Origin: NCEH01 sp043195125
GTDB lineage: Bacteria; Pseudomonadota; Alphaproteobacteria; Rhizobiales; Xanthobacteraceae
Length of the DNA stretch: 64,000 bases
Reading direction: 5' to 3' (one strand)
NCBI RefSeq assembly: GCF_043195125.1
Contig: NZ_JBAFWR010000002.1
In this document: piece after piece, positions 25,505 through 33,710 of the stretch
Position numbering within the stretch: position 1 is the stretch's first letter
Layout of the letters: every line of letters begins with the position of its first letter
Translations under genes and position numbers: made by a program
The notes under the pieces: model-generated
Database searches by the model: none
Told to the model about the DNA's origin: nothing
Seen by the model: only the letters and a program-made list of their open reading frames with translations

Positions 25505-26400
25505 GCCGGCACCTCTTGCGCCGCCCGCTGGAGGAAGGAGAGCAGCACGGCGCCGTGCGCCTCCGGCTCCTCATAGGCGGGCATGTGGCTGGATTGGGGG
25601 AATTCGTGCAGCTCGGCCTGGGGCAGTTGCGCCTTCATCAGGGCGGCGCAGGCCGGGGTCTGCTCGTCGTGCGCCCCCACCAGGATCAGCACCGGAACCG
25701 TGATCTGCGGCAGGTCGGCGAGGCGCGACCAGTCCTTCAGATTGCCGATATAGAGGAATTCGTTCGGCCCCTGCATGGCCTCGTAGGGCGCCATGTTCCA
25801 ATCGGCGAGCGAGCGCATCACCGGGGCCGGCCATTCCATCAGCCGGCACACATGGCGATAGTTCAGCACCGTCATGGCGCCCTGATATTCGGGATGAGCG
25901 AGCGTGCCGTCCGCCTCATGCCGCGCCAGCATGGCGCTTGTCTCTTCCCCCAGCGCATCGCGCAGGCGGTGCAATTCGCTCATGAGGTGGGGCAGGTCTG
26001 CGGCGGTGTTCTCCAGCAGCAGGCTCTTCACCGCGTCGGGATAGGTGAGCGCATATTCGATGGCAAGCCACCCGCCCCAGGAATGGCCGGCGAGATGCAC
26101 CGCGCCGAGCCCCAGCGCCTGCCGCACCGCCTCCACCTCTTCCACATAGCGGGTGATGGACCAGAGCGCGGGATCGGTCGGCCGGTCGGAGGCGCCACAG
26201 CCCAATTGATCGAACGCCACCACACGGAAACCATGGTCGGCGAGAAAGGAATGGGCCTCGCGCATGTAGTCGCACGGCAGGCCGGGCCCGCCGTTCAGCA
26301 GCAGCACCACCTCATCGCCGGTGCCGAATTCATAGGCGACGATGCGATGGCCCTGGATCTGGAGGTCGATCCGCCGATCGGGGGCTTTTTCCTGCCACAT
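25501..26400 (-). CDS. Alpha/beta hydrolase, proline iminopeptidase family
   Basis: A 299-residue alpha/beta hydrolase of the S33 type. The oxyanion motif is LLLNGGPGLPCDY, the nucleophile elbow GHSWGGWLA holds the catalytic Ser, and a late Asp (LVGAHDEQTP) and His (PQSSHMPAYE) complete the triad. FDQLGCGASDRP is typical of prolyl and amino-acid amidases in this family. It has an AGGAAC ribosome site ahead of the ATG at 26400. Together with the cysteine hydrolase it suggests that the imported compound is an amide or peptide-like conjugate. Confidence 0.88.
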   Translation of the reverse strand: MWQEKAPDRRIDLQIQGHRIVAYEFGTGDEVVLLLNGGPGLPCDYMREAHSFLADHGFRVVAFDQLGCGASDRPTDPALWSITRYVEEVEAVRQALGLGAVHLAGHSWGGWLAIEYALTYPDAVKSLLLENTAADLPHLMSELHRLRDALGEETSAMLARHEADGTLAHPEYQGAMTVLNYRHVCRLMEWPAPVMRSLADWNMAPYEAMQGPNEFLYIGNLKDWSRLADLPQITVPVLILVGAHDEQTPACAALMKAQLPQAELHEFPQSSHMPAYEEPEAHGAVLLSFLQRAAQEVPA

Positions 26401-26410
26401 GGGATGTTCC

Positions 26411-27232
26411 TCAGGCGCCGCGCTTGCGGGCGACGGTGACTTCGACACGGGCCCGCTGGAGGGCGCGGGCGATGGCGCCGCTCGGGGCGACGTCGGTGAT
26501 CAGCCGGCCCACATCCGCCCAGCGTCCCCAGATGGCGAGCGCCTGCTGGTCGAACTTGGAATGGTCGGCGACAGCGATGGTCTGCACCGCCCGGTGCATC
26601 ATCGCCTTGTAGACCGAGGCGGCCGCCGCCTCGGCGTCCGAGAAACCCTCGGCGGTAATGCCGGTGGCGCCGAGGATCGCCCAGTTGGCGTTGTAGGATT
26701 GCAGGAACTCGATGGTCTCGGCACCGACGATCATGCCCTCGCGCCCGTCATAGCGGCCGGGGCACATGAGCACGGAGATGGTGGGGTTCGGCGCCAGCAC
26801 CGTCGCCACCGAAAAGGAATGGGTGATGACGGTGATGTCCCGGCACTCCGCCGCCATGCGGCGGGCGACGTGCGTGGTGGTCGCGCCGGCGCCGATGGCC
26901 ACCACCTCGTTCGGGCGCAAGAACTTCACGGTCGCGGCGGCGATCGCCTCGCGCTCCTCCACCAGCATGCGGTGACGCTCGGCCACCGAAGGCTCGGTGC
27001 CGAGCGGGCGCACCGCCCCGCCATAGGTGCGGTTGATAAGCCCGCGCTCGCCCAGTTCGTACAAGTCGCGCCGGATGGTCTCGGTGGAGACGTCCAGCTC
27101 CGCCGCCAGTTCCGAGACCCGCAAGGTGGAGCTGGTGCGCATTTCGGCGAGGATGCGCTCGTGGCGATCCTTTTTGGACAGCCGCGCTTTCTCCGCCGCG
27201 GGCGGTGCGCCGGGGATGGGAGGGGTGCTCAT
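26411..27232 (-). CDS. DeoR/GlpR-family transcriptional regulator
   Basis: A 273-residue DeoR-type regulator. The N-terminal winged HTH (RHERILAEMRTSSTLRVSEL, then AELDVSTETIRRDLYELGERG, about residues 22-65) is followed by the sugar-phosphate-isomerase-like sensor (VAIGAGATTTHVARRM, ILGATGITAEGFSD, VADHSKFDQ). These repressors usually sense phosphorylated intermediates, which fits a pathway with a kinase. It is encoded inside the operon it probably controls; its start overlaps the permease stop by 4 bases. Confidence 0.9.
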   Translation of the reverse strand: MSTPPIPGAPPAAEKARLSKKDRHERILAEMRTSSTLRVSELAAELDVSTETIRRDLYELGERGLINRTYGGAVRPLGTEPSVAERHRMLVEEREAIAAATVKFLRPNEVVAIGAGATTTHVARRMAAECRDITVITHSFSVATVLAPNPTISVLMCPGRYDGREGMIVGAETIEFLQSYNANWAILGATGITAEGFSDAEAAAASVYKAMMHRAVQTIAVADHSKFDQQALAIWGRWADVGRLITDVAPSGAIARALQRARVEVTVARKRGA

Positions 27233-28029
27233 GCCACGGCCCGCCGCCGCAGCAGCCACAGCACCAGCCCGCCCAGCAGCAGCGCGCTGGCGGCCCCGAG
27301 CGTGCTCATGGTTCCAAGCGCCGGCACCATGGGCGTATAGCCCGCCACCATCTTGGAATAGAGCCATTTCGGCACCGTGGAATCCGCCCCGGCCGTATAG
27401 AGCGAGAGCGGGAAATTGCCCCAGGAAAGCAGGAAGGCGAACAGCGCGCCGGACCAGATGCCGGGCCACAGGATGGGCAGGGTGACTTCGCGCATCACCT
27501 GCCAGCGGGTGGCGCCGAGATCGAAGGCGGCTTCCTCCAGCGAGGGATCGAAGCTGTAGACCTGGATCGCGATCACCAAGGTGACCACTGGCACGATCCA
27601 CACCAGATGGGCGAAGACGGCGGTAAGCCACGAGGTCTGGATGCCCGCCGCGCTGAACCACAGCAGCAGCGCCAGGCCGAGCACCGGCTGGGGAAAGAAG
27701 ATCGGCAGGATGACGATCTTCTGGAACAGCCGCCGGCCCTTCCAATCATAGCGCGCGAACGCGAGCGCACCGAAGAAGGCAACCACCACCGAGAGCACAG
27801 TCACCAGCGCCGCCACCAGCAGCGAGGTGTGGACGATCATGCCAATCTCGATGGAATCGACTGTCTTCTCCCACCATTCGGAGGTGAAGGCACGGACCGG
27901 GAAGGCGAAATAGCGCCCCTTGGAGACGCTCGCCAGCGCCCCGCACAAGATCGGCAGATACAGCAGGACCACGACGAAGGCGGTCCAGAGCCAGATGAAG
28001 AGGCGCGTGCGGGCCTTTTCCTGTTCCAT
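27229..28029 (-). CDS. ABC transporter permease (PotC-like)
   Basis: A 266-residue inner-membrane permease with six hydrophobic segments and the EAA loop (LEEAAFDLGATRWQVMREVTLP) that contacts the ATPase. The N-terminal periplasmic stretch FPVRAFTSEWWEKTVDS is like PotC-type polyamine permeases. It starts 3 bases after the stop of the other permease. Confidence 0.92.
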   Translation of the reverse strand: MEQEKARTRLFIWLWTAFVVVLLYLPILCGALASVSKGRYFAFPVRAFTSEWWEKTVDSIEIGMIVHTSLLVAALVTVLSVVVAFFGALAFARYDWKGRRLFQKIVILPIFFPQPVLGLALLLWFSAAGIQTSWLTAVFAHLVWIVPVVTLVIAIQVYSFDPSLEEAAFDLGATRWQVMREVTLPILWPGIWSGALFAFLLSWGNFPLSLYTAGADSTVPKWLYSKMVAGYTPMVPALGTMSTLGAASALLLGGLVLWLLRRRAVA

Positions 28030-28032
28030 GGC

Positions 28033-28959
28033 TCAGCGCCTCCCCAGCAGGCGGTCGAGATCGAGGCGCGAGAACACCGCAAGCGTGAGCGCGCCGATGA
28101 AGATCGTCACCACCACCGCCAGCGCCGAGCCGAGTGGCCAGTTCTGCGAATAGGTGAAGGCGATTTCGATATCGTGGGAAATCACGATCACCGACTGCCC
28201 GCCGAGGATCTTCGCCTCCGCCACCGCGCCGATGCCGAGCACGAAGGTCAGCAGCATGCCGATGAGGATGCCCGGCATGGCCAGCGGCAATTCCACCTCG
28301 CGCCAGATCTGCCAGCGGTTGGCGCCGAGGTCGCGCGCGGCGTCGATCAGGTCGCGCGGCACCATGGCAAGACCCAGCGTCATGGGAAACAGCATGAAGG
28401 GGAGATACACATAGAGCATGCCGGCCAGGATCATGGGCGGCTGATACAGGACCTGCGGCCCGCCCTCGAAACCCAGCGTCTTCAACGCGCCGTCGAGCAC
28501 GCCGTTCTTGATGAAGAACAGCACCCAGCCGTAGAGCCGCACATTCTCCGACACGAACAGCGGGAACACGAACAGGATCGAGACCAGCGACGACCATTTG
28601 CCGAACACGCGATTGAGGCCGTAGGCGATGGGATAGGCGATGACCGCCAGCAGCGCGCAGGTGGCGAACGCAAAGCCCAGCGACCACAGGAAGGAGAGCC
28701 ACACCGTGTTGTTGACGTTGAAGATTTCCGCATAGTTCACGAGCGTGAAGGAGCGGAACACTTCGAACGTGCGGGGCTTGGCGAAGGAATAGGCGAAGAT
28801 GGCGATCAGCGGCGCCACGAAGCCCACTGCCAGCAGCACGATCACCGGCAGCGAGCAGCGCGCGCCGAGCGAGAGCAGCGCGTCGCGCCTCGTGGGGGCG
28901 GCAGGGGCGGCCTCCACGGAGAGCGGCGCGGCGGGATGGGAGAGCGAGGTGTTCGCCAT
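28033..28959 (-). CDS. ABC transporter permease (PotB-like)
   Basis: A 308-residue permease with six main hydrophobic segments and the EAA loop DLIDAARDLGANRWQIWREV. FRSFTLVNYAEIFNVN after TM1 is typical of PotB-type polyamine/spermidine permeases. It forms a heterodimer with the 27229-28029 product. It starts 3 bases after the ATPase stop, so the transporter genes are tightly coupled. Confidence 0.92.
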   Translation of the reverse strand: MANTSLSHPAAPLSVEAAPAAPTRRDALLSLGARCSLPVIVLLAVGFVAPLIAIFAYSFAKPRTFEVFRSFTLVNYAEIFNVNNTVWLSFLWSLGFAFATCALLAVIAYPIAYGLNRVFGKWSSLVSILFVFPLFVSENVRLYGWVLFFIKNGVLDGALKTLGFEGGPQVLYQPPMILAGMLYVYLPFMLFPMTLGLAMVPRDLIDAARDLGANRWQIWREVELPLAMPGILIGMLLTFVLGIGAVAEAKILGGQSVIVISHDIEIAFTYSQNWPLGSALAVVVTIFIGALTLAVFSRLDLDRLLGRR

Positions 28960-28962
28960 GGC

Positions 28963-30051
28963 TCAGGCCCGCACCGTGATGGCGTCGGCGGCATCCCAGC
29001 CCACCGTCACGCTGCGGTCCGCCGCGATCGGCAGGGCCTTGGAGCGCGACAGCTCCACCAGCATCACCTTCTCGCCCACGCGCACCTGGTACTGGATCCG
29101 CGAGCCGAGCGAATATTCGTTATAGACCGTGCCTTTCAGGCTGTTCTGAGCGCTGTCTCCGGCGCCGAGAAAGCGCAGATATTCCGGACGGATGACGACG
29201 AAGGCGTGTTCCGCGCCCGCATCTTCTTCCGGCGGGCGCACATGAAAGGCGCCGGGCACGTCGACGCCGCGCCAGGGCGCGCCGTCCTCGCCCTTCTTCA
29301 CCTCGATGACATTCACCTCGCCGACGAATTCGGAGACGAAGCGGTCCACCGGATGATTGTAGATCTGTTCCGGCGTGCCCACCTGCACCAAGCGGCCGGC
29401 GCGCATGACGCCGATGCGGTCCGACATCACCATCGCTTCTTCCAGCGAATGGGTGATGTAGATGAAGGTCTTGCCGGTCTCCTTGTGGAGATCCTTCAAT
29501 TCCTTCTCCAGCACCTTCTTCAGCTTGTAGTCGATGGCGGAGAGCGGCTCGTCGAAGAACAGCACTTCCGGGTCGTAGGCGAGCGCGCGGGCGAGCGCGA
29601 CGCGCTGGCGCTCGCCGCCCGAGCACTTCATGACGTTCTTGGAATAATAGCTTTCCGGCAGGCGCACCACGCGCATCAACTCCAGCGCGCGGGCCTTGCG
29701 CGTCTTGGCGTCGACGCCGCGCACCTTCAGCGGAAACTCGATATTGTCGCCCACGCTCTTGTGGGGGAACAGGGCCAGCGACTGGAACACCAGACAGGTC
29801 GGCCGCTTGTTGGGCGGCACGTCGTTGATGCGCGCGCCATGCAGGGTGATGTTGCCTTCGCTCGGCTGGTCCATGCCGGCGAGCATGCGCAGCAGCGTGG
29901 TCTTGCCCGAGCCCGAGGGGCCGACGATGGTGAGGAACTCTCCTTCGATCACATCGAGGTCGATCTTCTCGACAGCGACGAAATCATTGAAGGTCTTGCG
30001 CACCCCGACGAGTTGCAGGATGGGCAGTTTCGGCGCGGCTTCTTGGGTCAT
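28963..30051 (-). CDS. ABC transporter ATP-binding protein (PotA-like)
   Basis: A 362-residue ATPase. Walker A is GPSGSGKT (residues 44-51), the signature is KCSGGERQRVALARAL (CSGGE rather than LSGGQ), Walker B is VLFFDEPLSAID, and the switch His is in YITHSLEEA. A C-terminal TOBE-type domain (about 270-362) is usual in spermidine/putrescine importers. The ATG at 30051 is the family start; the frame is open a further 35 codons upstream through the intergenic hairpin. Energises the two permeases. Confidence 0.93.
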   Translation of the reverse strand: MTQEAAPKLPILQLVGVRKTFNDFVAVEKIDLDVIEGEFLTIVGPSGSGKTTLLRMLAGMDQPSEGNITLHGARINDVPPNKRPTCLVFQSLALFPHKSVGDNIEFPLKVRGVDAKTRKARALELMRVVRLPESYYSKNVMKCSGGERQRVALARALAYDPEVLFFDEPLSAIDYKLKKVLEKELKDLHKETGKTFIYITHSLEEAMVMSDRIGVMRAGRLVQVGTPEQIYNHPVDRFVSEFVGEVNVIEVKKGEDGAPWRGVDVPGAFHVRPPEEDAGAEHAFVVIRPEYLRFLGAGDSAQNSLKGTVYNEYSLGSRIQYQVRVGEKVMLVELSRSKALPIAADRSVTVGWDAADAITVRA

Positions 30052-30120
30052 CAGGGATCTCGGCAGGCGAAAAGGCAAGCGGGTGAAAATCGGCAACGTC
30101 CCTCCCCAGCTCCGCCCGAA

Positions 30121-30144
30121 CCCTCTCCCGCGTACGGGAGAGGG
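30121..30144. repeat. REP-like perfect hairpin between binding-protein and ATPase genes
   Basis: Arms CCCTCTCCCG/CGGGAGAGGG (10 bp) around a CGTA loop, followed by a G-run. It lies in the 123-base gap between the binding-protein stop and the ATPase start. Similar CTCTCCCG-type hairpins are common dispersed elements in alphaproteobacterial genomes (from memory). At this position it could protect the 3' end of the binding-protein mRNA so that more of that protein is made than of the membrane parts. Confidence 0.6.
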
Positions 30145-30174
30145 CGGGGGAAACACGCCGGAGGGCGTATGTCC

Positions 30175-31323
30175 CTACCCCCGCACGCGCTTGGCGGCGT
30201 TCATGAGATCGAGCGCCTTGTCGTAATCGGGCACGATGTCGTACTCGACGGAGCGGTCCATTTCCTCGTCCAGGCTGTCCCACTGGATCGCTTCCAGCTC
30301 CTTCTTGGTGAACAGCTTGAAGCAGTCCGGATTGCCCATCTGGGCGACCGGGTTGAACGTGCCTTCCGCGAACGCCACCGTGTGGGCCACTTCCGGCGCC
30401 TGCACATATTTGAGGAACTCCACCGCCAGCGGGGTGGGGTTGGGATTATTGACCGTGGAGGTCACCTCGATCCACGACACGCCGCCCTTGCCGCCCGGCA
30501 GCGGGCCCTTGAGCGGGGTGATGCCACGCAGTTCCGGATAGCCGTCGGCACGCGCGGGCGAGACCGAATAGGTGCCGCCGGTGAGGTGCAGGTCGATTTC
30601 GCCGGACACCAGCGCCTGGTTCATGGCGGCGATGTCGCCGATGAGCTTGGCGCCCTTGAACACCTTCTTCGCGGTCTCCTCGAACTTGGCGAATTCCTCC
30701 GGCGTGTGGACCTTGAACGGGTCGATGCCGGCGACCAGGAAGATGTTGAACACGTTCCAATCGTCGGATTCCAGGATGCCGTACTTGCCCGAGAGCTTGG
30801 GATCGTTGAACAGGTCCCAGCCGGTGCTCTCGGCGGTCTTGCGGTCGATCTTCTTGGTGTTCACCACGAAGGAATAGGGTCCGAAGCGCTGGCAGGAGCC
30901 GAGCAATTCCTTGCCGTCGTCGCTCATGGCCCATTTGTAGGGCCATTTGAACATGGGCAGCATCTTCGCGAAGAACGGCTCGAACTCTTCCTTCGGGAGC
31001 GGCTTGATCAGCTTCTCCGGATACATGACCTTGCGGGCCCAGGGATTGTTGACGTTGATCAGGTCCCACACATTGATTTCGCCGGCCCGCAGACGGTTGA
31101 TCATGGTGGGATCGTTGGTGAGGCTCTCGGCCTTCACCGTGGCGCCCGTCTTCTTGCGGAACGGGTCCAGCACCTGGGCGGAATTATAGCCCTCCCAGCA
31201 CAGGATGTTCAGCTCCTTCTCGCGCGCCGCGAAGGCGGAGCCCGTCATGGCGAACGGGCCGCCCGCCATGGCGAGGCCGCCGGCCGCCATGCCCTTGAGC
31301 ACAGACCGTCTGGAAATGGTCAT
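30175..31323 (-). CDS. Polyamine-type ABC substrate-binding protein
   Basis: A 382-residue periplasmic binding protein of the PotD/PotF class. The signal has a twin-arginine look (ISRRSVLKGMAAGGLAMAGG). The mature part opens with LNILCWEGYNSAQVLDPF, then ESLTNDPTMINRLRAGEINVWD, typical of the spermidine/putrescine family. The first-position W and acidic pocket residues suit a cationic amine. It is the first gene of the nine-gene run down to 22321, so the promoter probably lies in 31324-31450. Confidence 0.92.
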   Translation of the reverse strand: MTISRRSVLKGMAAGGLAMAGGPFAMTGSAFAAREKELNILCWEGYNSAQVLDPFRKKTGATVKAESLTNDPTMINRLRAGEINVWDLINVNNPWARKVMYPEKLIKPLPKEEFEPFFAKMLPMFKWPYKWAMSDDGKELLGSCQRFGPYSFVVNTKKIDRKTAESTGWDLFNDPKLSGKYGILESDDWNVFNIFLVAGIDPFKVHTPEEFAKFEETAKKVFKGAKLIGDIAAMNQALVSGEIDLHLTGGTYSVSPARADGYPELRGITPLKGPLPGGKGGVSWIEVTSTVNNPNPTPLAVEFLKYVQAPEVAHTVAFAEGTFNPVAQMGNPDCFKLFTKKELEAIQWDSLDEEMDRSVEYDIVPDYDKALDLMNAAKRVRG

Positions 31324-31682
31324 TGTCGATCCTCTGGAATGGTCTGGTGGTTCTGATTTCGCGCCCAATCTAGGCCCCCCGGTCTTCCGGCACAGCGCCG
31401 CCAATCCCATCCGAGGGGTCGGACAGGCAGTTCGGGGCGCCAGAGGAATGTTGGACTTTCTGTTGGACTATGTTGGATGTTAAGCTCCGACTCGTGGGCT
31501 TTACAACAGTTTTTTTGCACCGCTTTCCTCGTTTCGCACTGCGGCATAGTGCGGTGCTCCGCCGCTTCCGCCTTTCCATGCATCGGTGTTTTATTAAACT
31601 GCCGCGCTGTCCCCTCGCATGCGGGCAGGTGTCCGCGGCCGCGCGTGCGCCATGCACCTTGAACGCGTTTCTGCCGGAGCAA
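31324..31682. other. Divergent intergenic region with direct-repeat copy 1
   Basis: A 359-base gene-free stretch between the binding-protein gene (minus) and the membrane-protein gene (plus). It holds repeat copy 1 (31448-31538), and just after that nested inverted repeats CGCACT/AGTGCG (around 31535-31554) and GCACCGC/GCGGTGC. No coding sequence is convincing. The promoters of both flanking genes should be here. Confidence 0.6.
31448..31538 (+). repeat. 91-bp direct repeat, copy 1
   Basis: Aligns without gaps to 33539-33629 with 8 mismatches (about 91% identity). It contains three TGTTGGA blocks starting at 31449, 31461 and 31471, then the invariant CTCCGACTCGTGGGC and TTTACAACAG before a T-run. 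The two copies bracket one gene. Confidence 0.9.
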
Positions 31683-33389
31683 ATGTTCAGGATGATTGGC
31701 CAGAAGCGTGAGCCCCGCGCCGCTCAAGCCCGCCGCGGCGCAGACGCGGGGGACGGGAGACACTCGCCTGTTGCTCCTCTTGCCCTTCTTGCCGCCCGCG
31801 CCATCGCCGGCTTGCGCGCCCATCCGCGCCTCGCATGCGCGATGGCCATCGTGGTTGTGGTCGTGCTGCAACGTCTTTATCTCGGCCTCACCATTGGCGG
31901 TGCGCTCGACCAGTCCGCGGAGGTCAACCAGGCCCGGTTGACGATGCAAATTCTCCGCCGCGATGGATTCAGGTTCGAATTCCTCAAGACGCTTTGGTAT
32001 CTCCAGCAGACACCTCCGATTCCGCAGCTGATCTTTGGCGTGATCGTGAACCTGGCGGAGTGGCCGGTCAGCGTCGCGCGCTGGCTCTACGTTCTCCAGA
32101 CGGCGATCACCAGTGCGAGCGGGGTGGTGCTCTTTCTCCTCCTGGCACGCCTCGGGTGCGGCCTGCTCGTGAGCGCCGGGATGGCGCTTGTGTTCGCCTG
32201 CTCCACGGACCTGCTGGTGATGGAGGCCTATTCGTTCGGCCAGCTTTTTTATGAAACGCTGGGCATGTTCCTGACCGTGTCGGCGAGCTATTTCCTCTGC
32301 ATCGCCTTCGACGCACCGGCGCCCGACCGCGCCTGCCGCAGGTTCATCCTTTTGGCCGGGCTAAGCACGGCGTTCGCCATACTGACACGGTCCTCCCTGT
32401 CGTTTATTTCCGTGCCCATCGCCTTAGTCCTGGCCTGGAACCGCGGCCTGCGCGCCATGCTGGTTTTCCTACTGCCGGTGATTGTGCTGCAAGGCGGATG
32501 GGCGCTGAAAACCTATGCCGTGTACGGCTATTTCAGCCCCACCGCATCCTCATGGGGCGGCATCAGCGTGATGCATGGGCTGTTCCAGACCGACGCGGAT
32601 GCAAAGCGCTTTATCGACGCGGTGGCCAAGCCCGGCAGCCCGAGCGCCGACTGGTTCGTCCGGCTCATGCAGGAAAAAGGCGTGGTCGCATGGTCGCCGC
32701 CTGCGGTGATGTCCTTTGTCCCCGACGATGTGCGTCAAAGGCAGGCCCAGATCGATGCGGAGCTGCGCGGCACCAACCGAGCCGTCAATTCCATCGCCGT
32801 TCAAATGCTGTCGGTGGAATATCTAAAAGCGATCAAAGCCAATTTTGGCCTCTTAAGTCCGTTTTTGTTCGATAAATTCTTGCGGTCCTACCGCATATAT
32901 TGGGAACCGATGTTGAATTATGGGAGAATGTTCGTCGGCCCCCTGTTTCTGGAGCCTCCTCTGGCGAGCATCGCGGACCTGACGTTCGACTGGCGACCGC
33001 AAACCGCCTGGGTCAATGAAGGGACGGCCCAAATCAAGATCCCGGAGCCAATTTCCCTGCCCTCGATCCGCCTGCTTGCGTTCGACACGTTCTTCTTTTT
33101 CATTTTGCACTTTGTAACACCGCTGGCTTTTATCGCGGATCTCACGCTCCGGTGGCGCAAGCGCCCCGGCATATTCGATGGAAAGCTGGTTTTGCTGTTG
33201 GCGGTGGTGACCTACGGCGCGATCTTCTTCAACGCCGTGGAACTGACCGAGAACATGCGTTTCCGCATCGCTGTGGAACCTGAAATCATCGCATTCTCGC
33301 TCGGGTTGATCGCGGCCCTCGCGGCGCGGATACGGGTGGCGCGGTGGCTGGGCGAAACCGCGATCAGCGCTCCGGGCGGCCCGGCATAA
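31683..33389 (+). CDS. Polytopic membrane protein, glycosyltransferase-39-like (unassigned)
   Basis: A 568-residue protein with about 10-12 hydrophobic segments and loops resembling GT-C/PMT-type lipid-linked sugar transferases, such as ALDQSAEVNQARLTMQ after TM1 and AFAILTRSSLSFISV mid-protein. I do not recognise a specific family. The ATG at 31683 has GGAG 5-6 bases upstream; the frame is open from 31470 but that part overlaps the repeat. Codon use is visibly more AT-rich than in neighbours (TTTTTG, TTAAGT and ATATAT runs around 32850-32900), and the gene is bracketed by direct repeats, consistent with horizontal acquisition. Confidence 0.72.
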   Translation: MFRMIGQKREPRAAQARRGADAGDGRHSPVAPLALLAARAIAGLRAHPRLACAMAIVVVVVLQRLYLGLTIGGALDQSAEVNQARLTMQILRRDGFRFEFLKTLWYLQQTPPIPQLIFGVIVNLAEWPVSVARWLYVLQTAITSASGVVLFLLLARLGCGLLVSAGMALVFACSTDLLVMEAYSFGQLFYETLGMFLTVSASYFLCIAFDAPAPDRACRRFILLAGLSTAFAILTRSSLSFISVPIALVLAWNRGLRAMLVFLLPVIVLQGGWALKTYAVYGYFSPTASSWGGISVMHGLFQTDADAKRFIDAVAKPGSPSADWFVRLMQEKGVVAWSPPAVMSFVPDDVRQRQAQIDAELRGTNRAVNSIAVQMLSVEYLKAIKANFGLLSPFLFDKFLRSYRIYWEPMLNYGRMFVGPLFLEPPLASIADLTFDWRPQTAWVNEGTAQIKIPEPISLPSIRLLAFDTFFFFILHFVTPLAFIADLTLRWRKRPGIFDGKLVLLLAVVTYGAIFFNAVELTENMRFRIAVEPEIIAFSLGLIAALAARIRVARWLGETAISAPGGPA

Positions 33390-33710
33390 AAGGCGACAGA
33401 ACAGCGGCGCATCTCCCGCCGCGCGCTCCGGTCCCGGCGAAGCCATGCAAGATGCCGCAAGCGCATGAAGAGCCCCGCCTTGTCCGGGGTCCTCCGCACC
33501 GGCGCGGGCGCTCCATTTCCGGGTGTGGAGGTCGAGAGATGTTGGACTTTCTGTTGAACTATGTTGGATATGAACCTCCGACTCGTGGGCTTTACAACAG
33601 GTTTTTTGCACCGCATTCTGCGTTTCGCATAGCGGGACGAAGCGCCCGCCGCGCGCGCGTCTTCCGCACCCATCGCGTTGAAAAACCTTTCAGATCATGA
33701 GGAGAAGCGC
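33390..33710. other. Intergenic region with direct-repeat copy 2
   Basis: A 321-base stretch between the membrane-protein stop and the SDR start. It contains repeat copy 2 (33539-33629), and no coding sequence is convincing. The SDR promoter probably lies between the repeat and 33700; no strong -35/-10 pair stands out. Confidence 0.55.
33539..33629 (+). repeat. 91-bp direct repeat, copy 2
   Basis: Ungapped partner of 31448-31538, same orientation. The second TGTTGGA block is altered to TGTTGAA. It ends 81 bases before the SDR start codon. The copies are 2,091 bp apart, start to start. Confidence 0.9.

Noticed and set aside
27205..31356. A 1,383-codon open frame on the plus strand across the ABC transporter genes
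   Set aside because: It is antisense to five well-recognised genes and its translation is His/Arg/Gly-rich without domain motifs. It is a high-GC codon-bias shadow.
31448..33629. Insertion sequence or composite transposon
   Set aside because: The repeats are direct and bracket a membrane protein with no transposase or integrase motif; 91 bp is too long for a target-site duplication.
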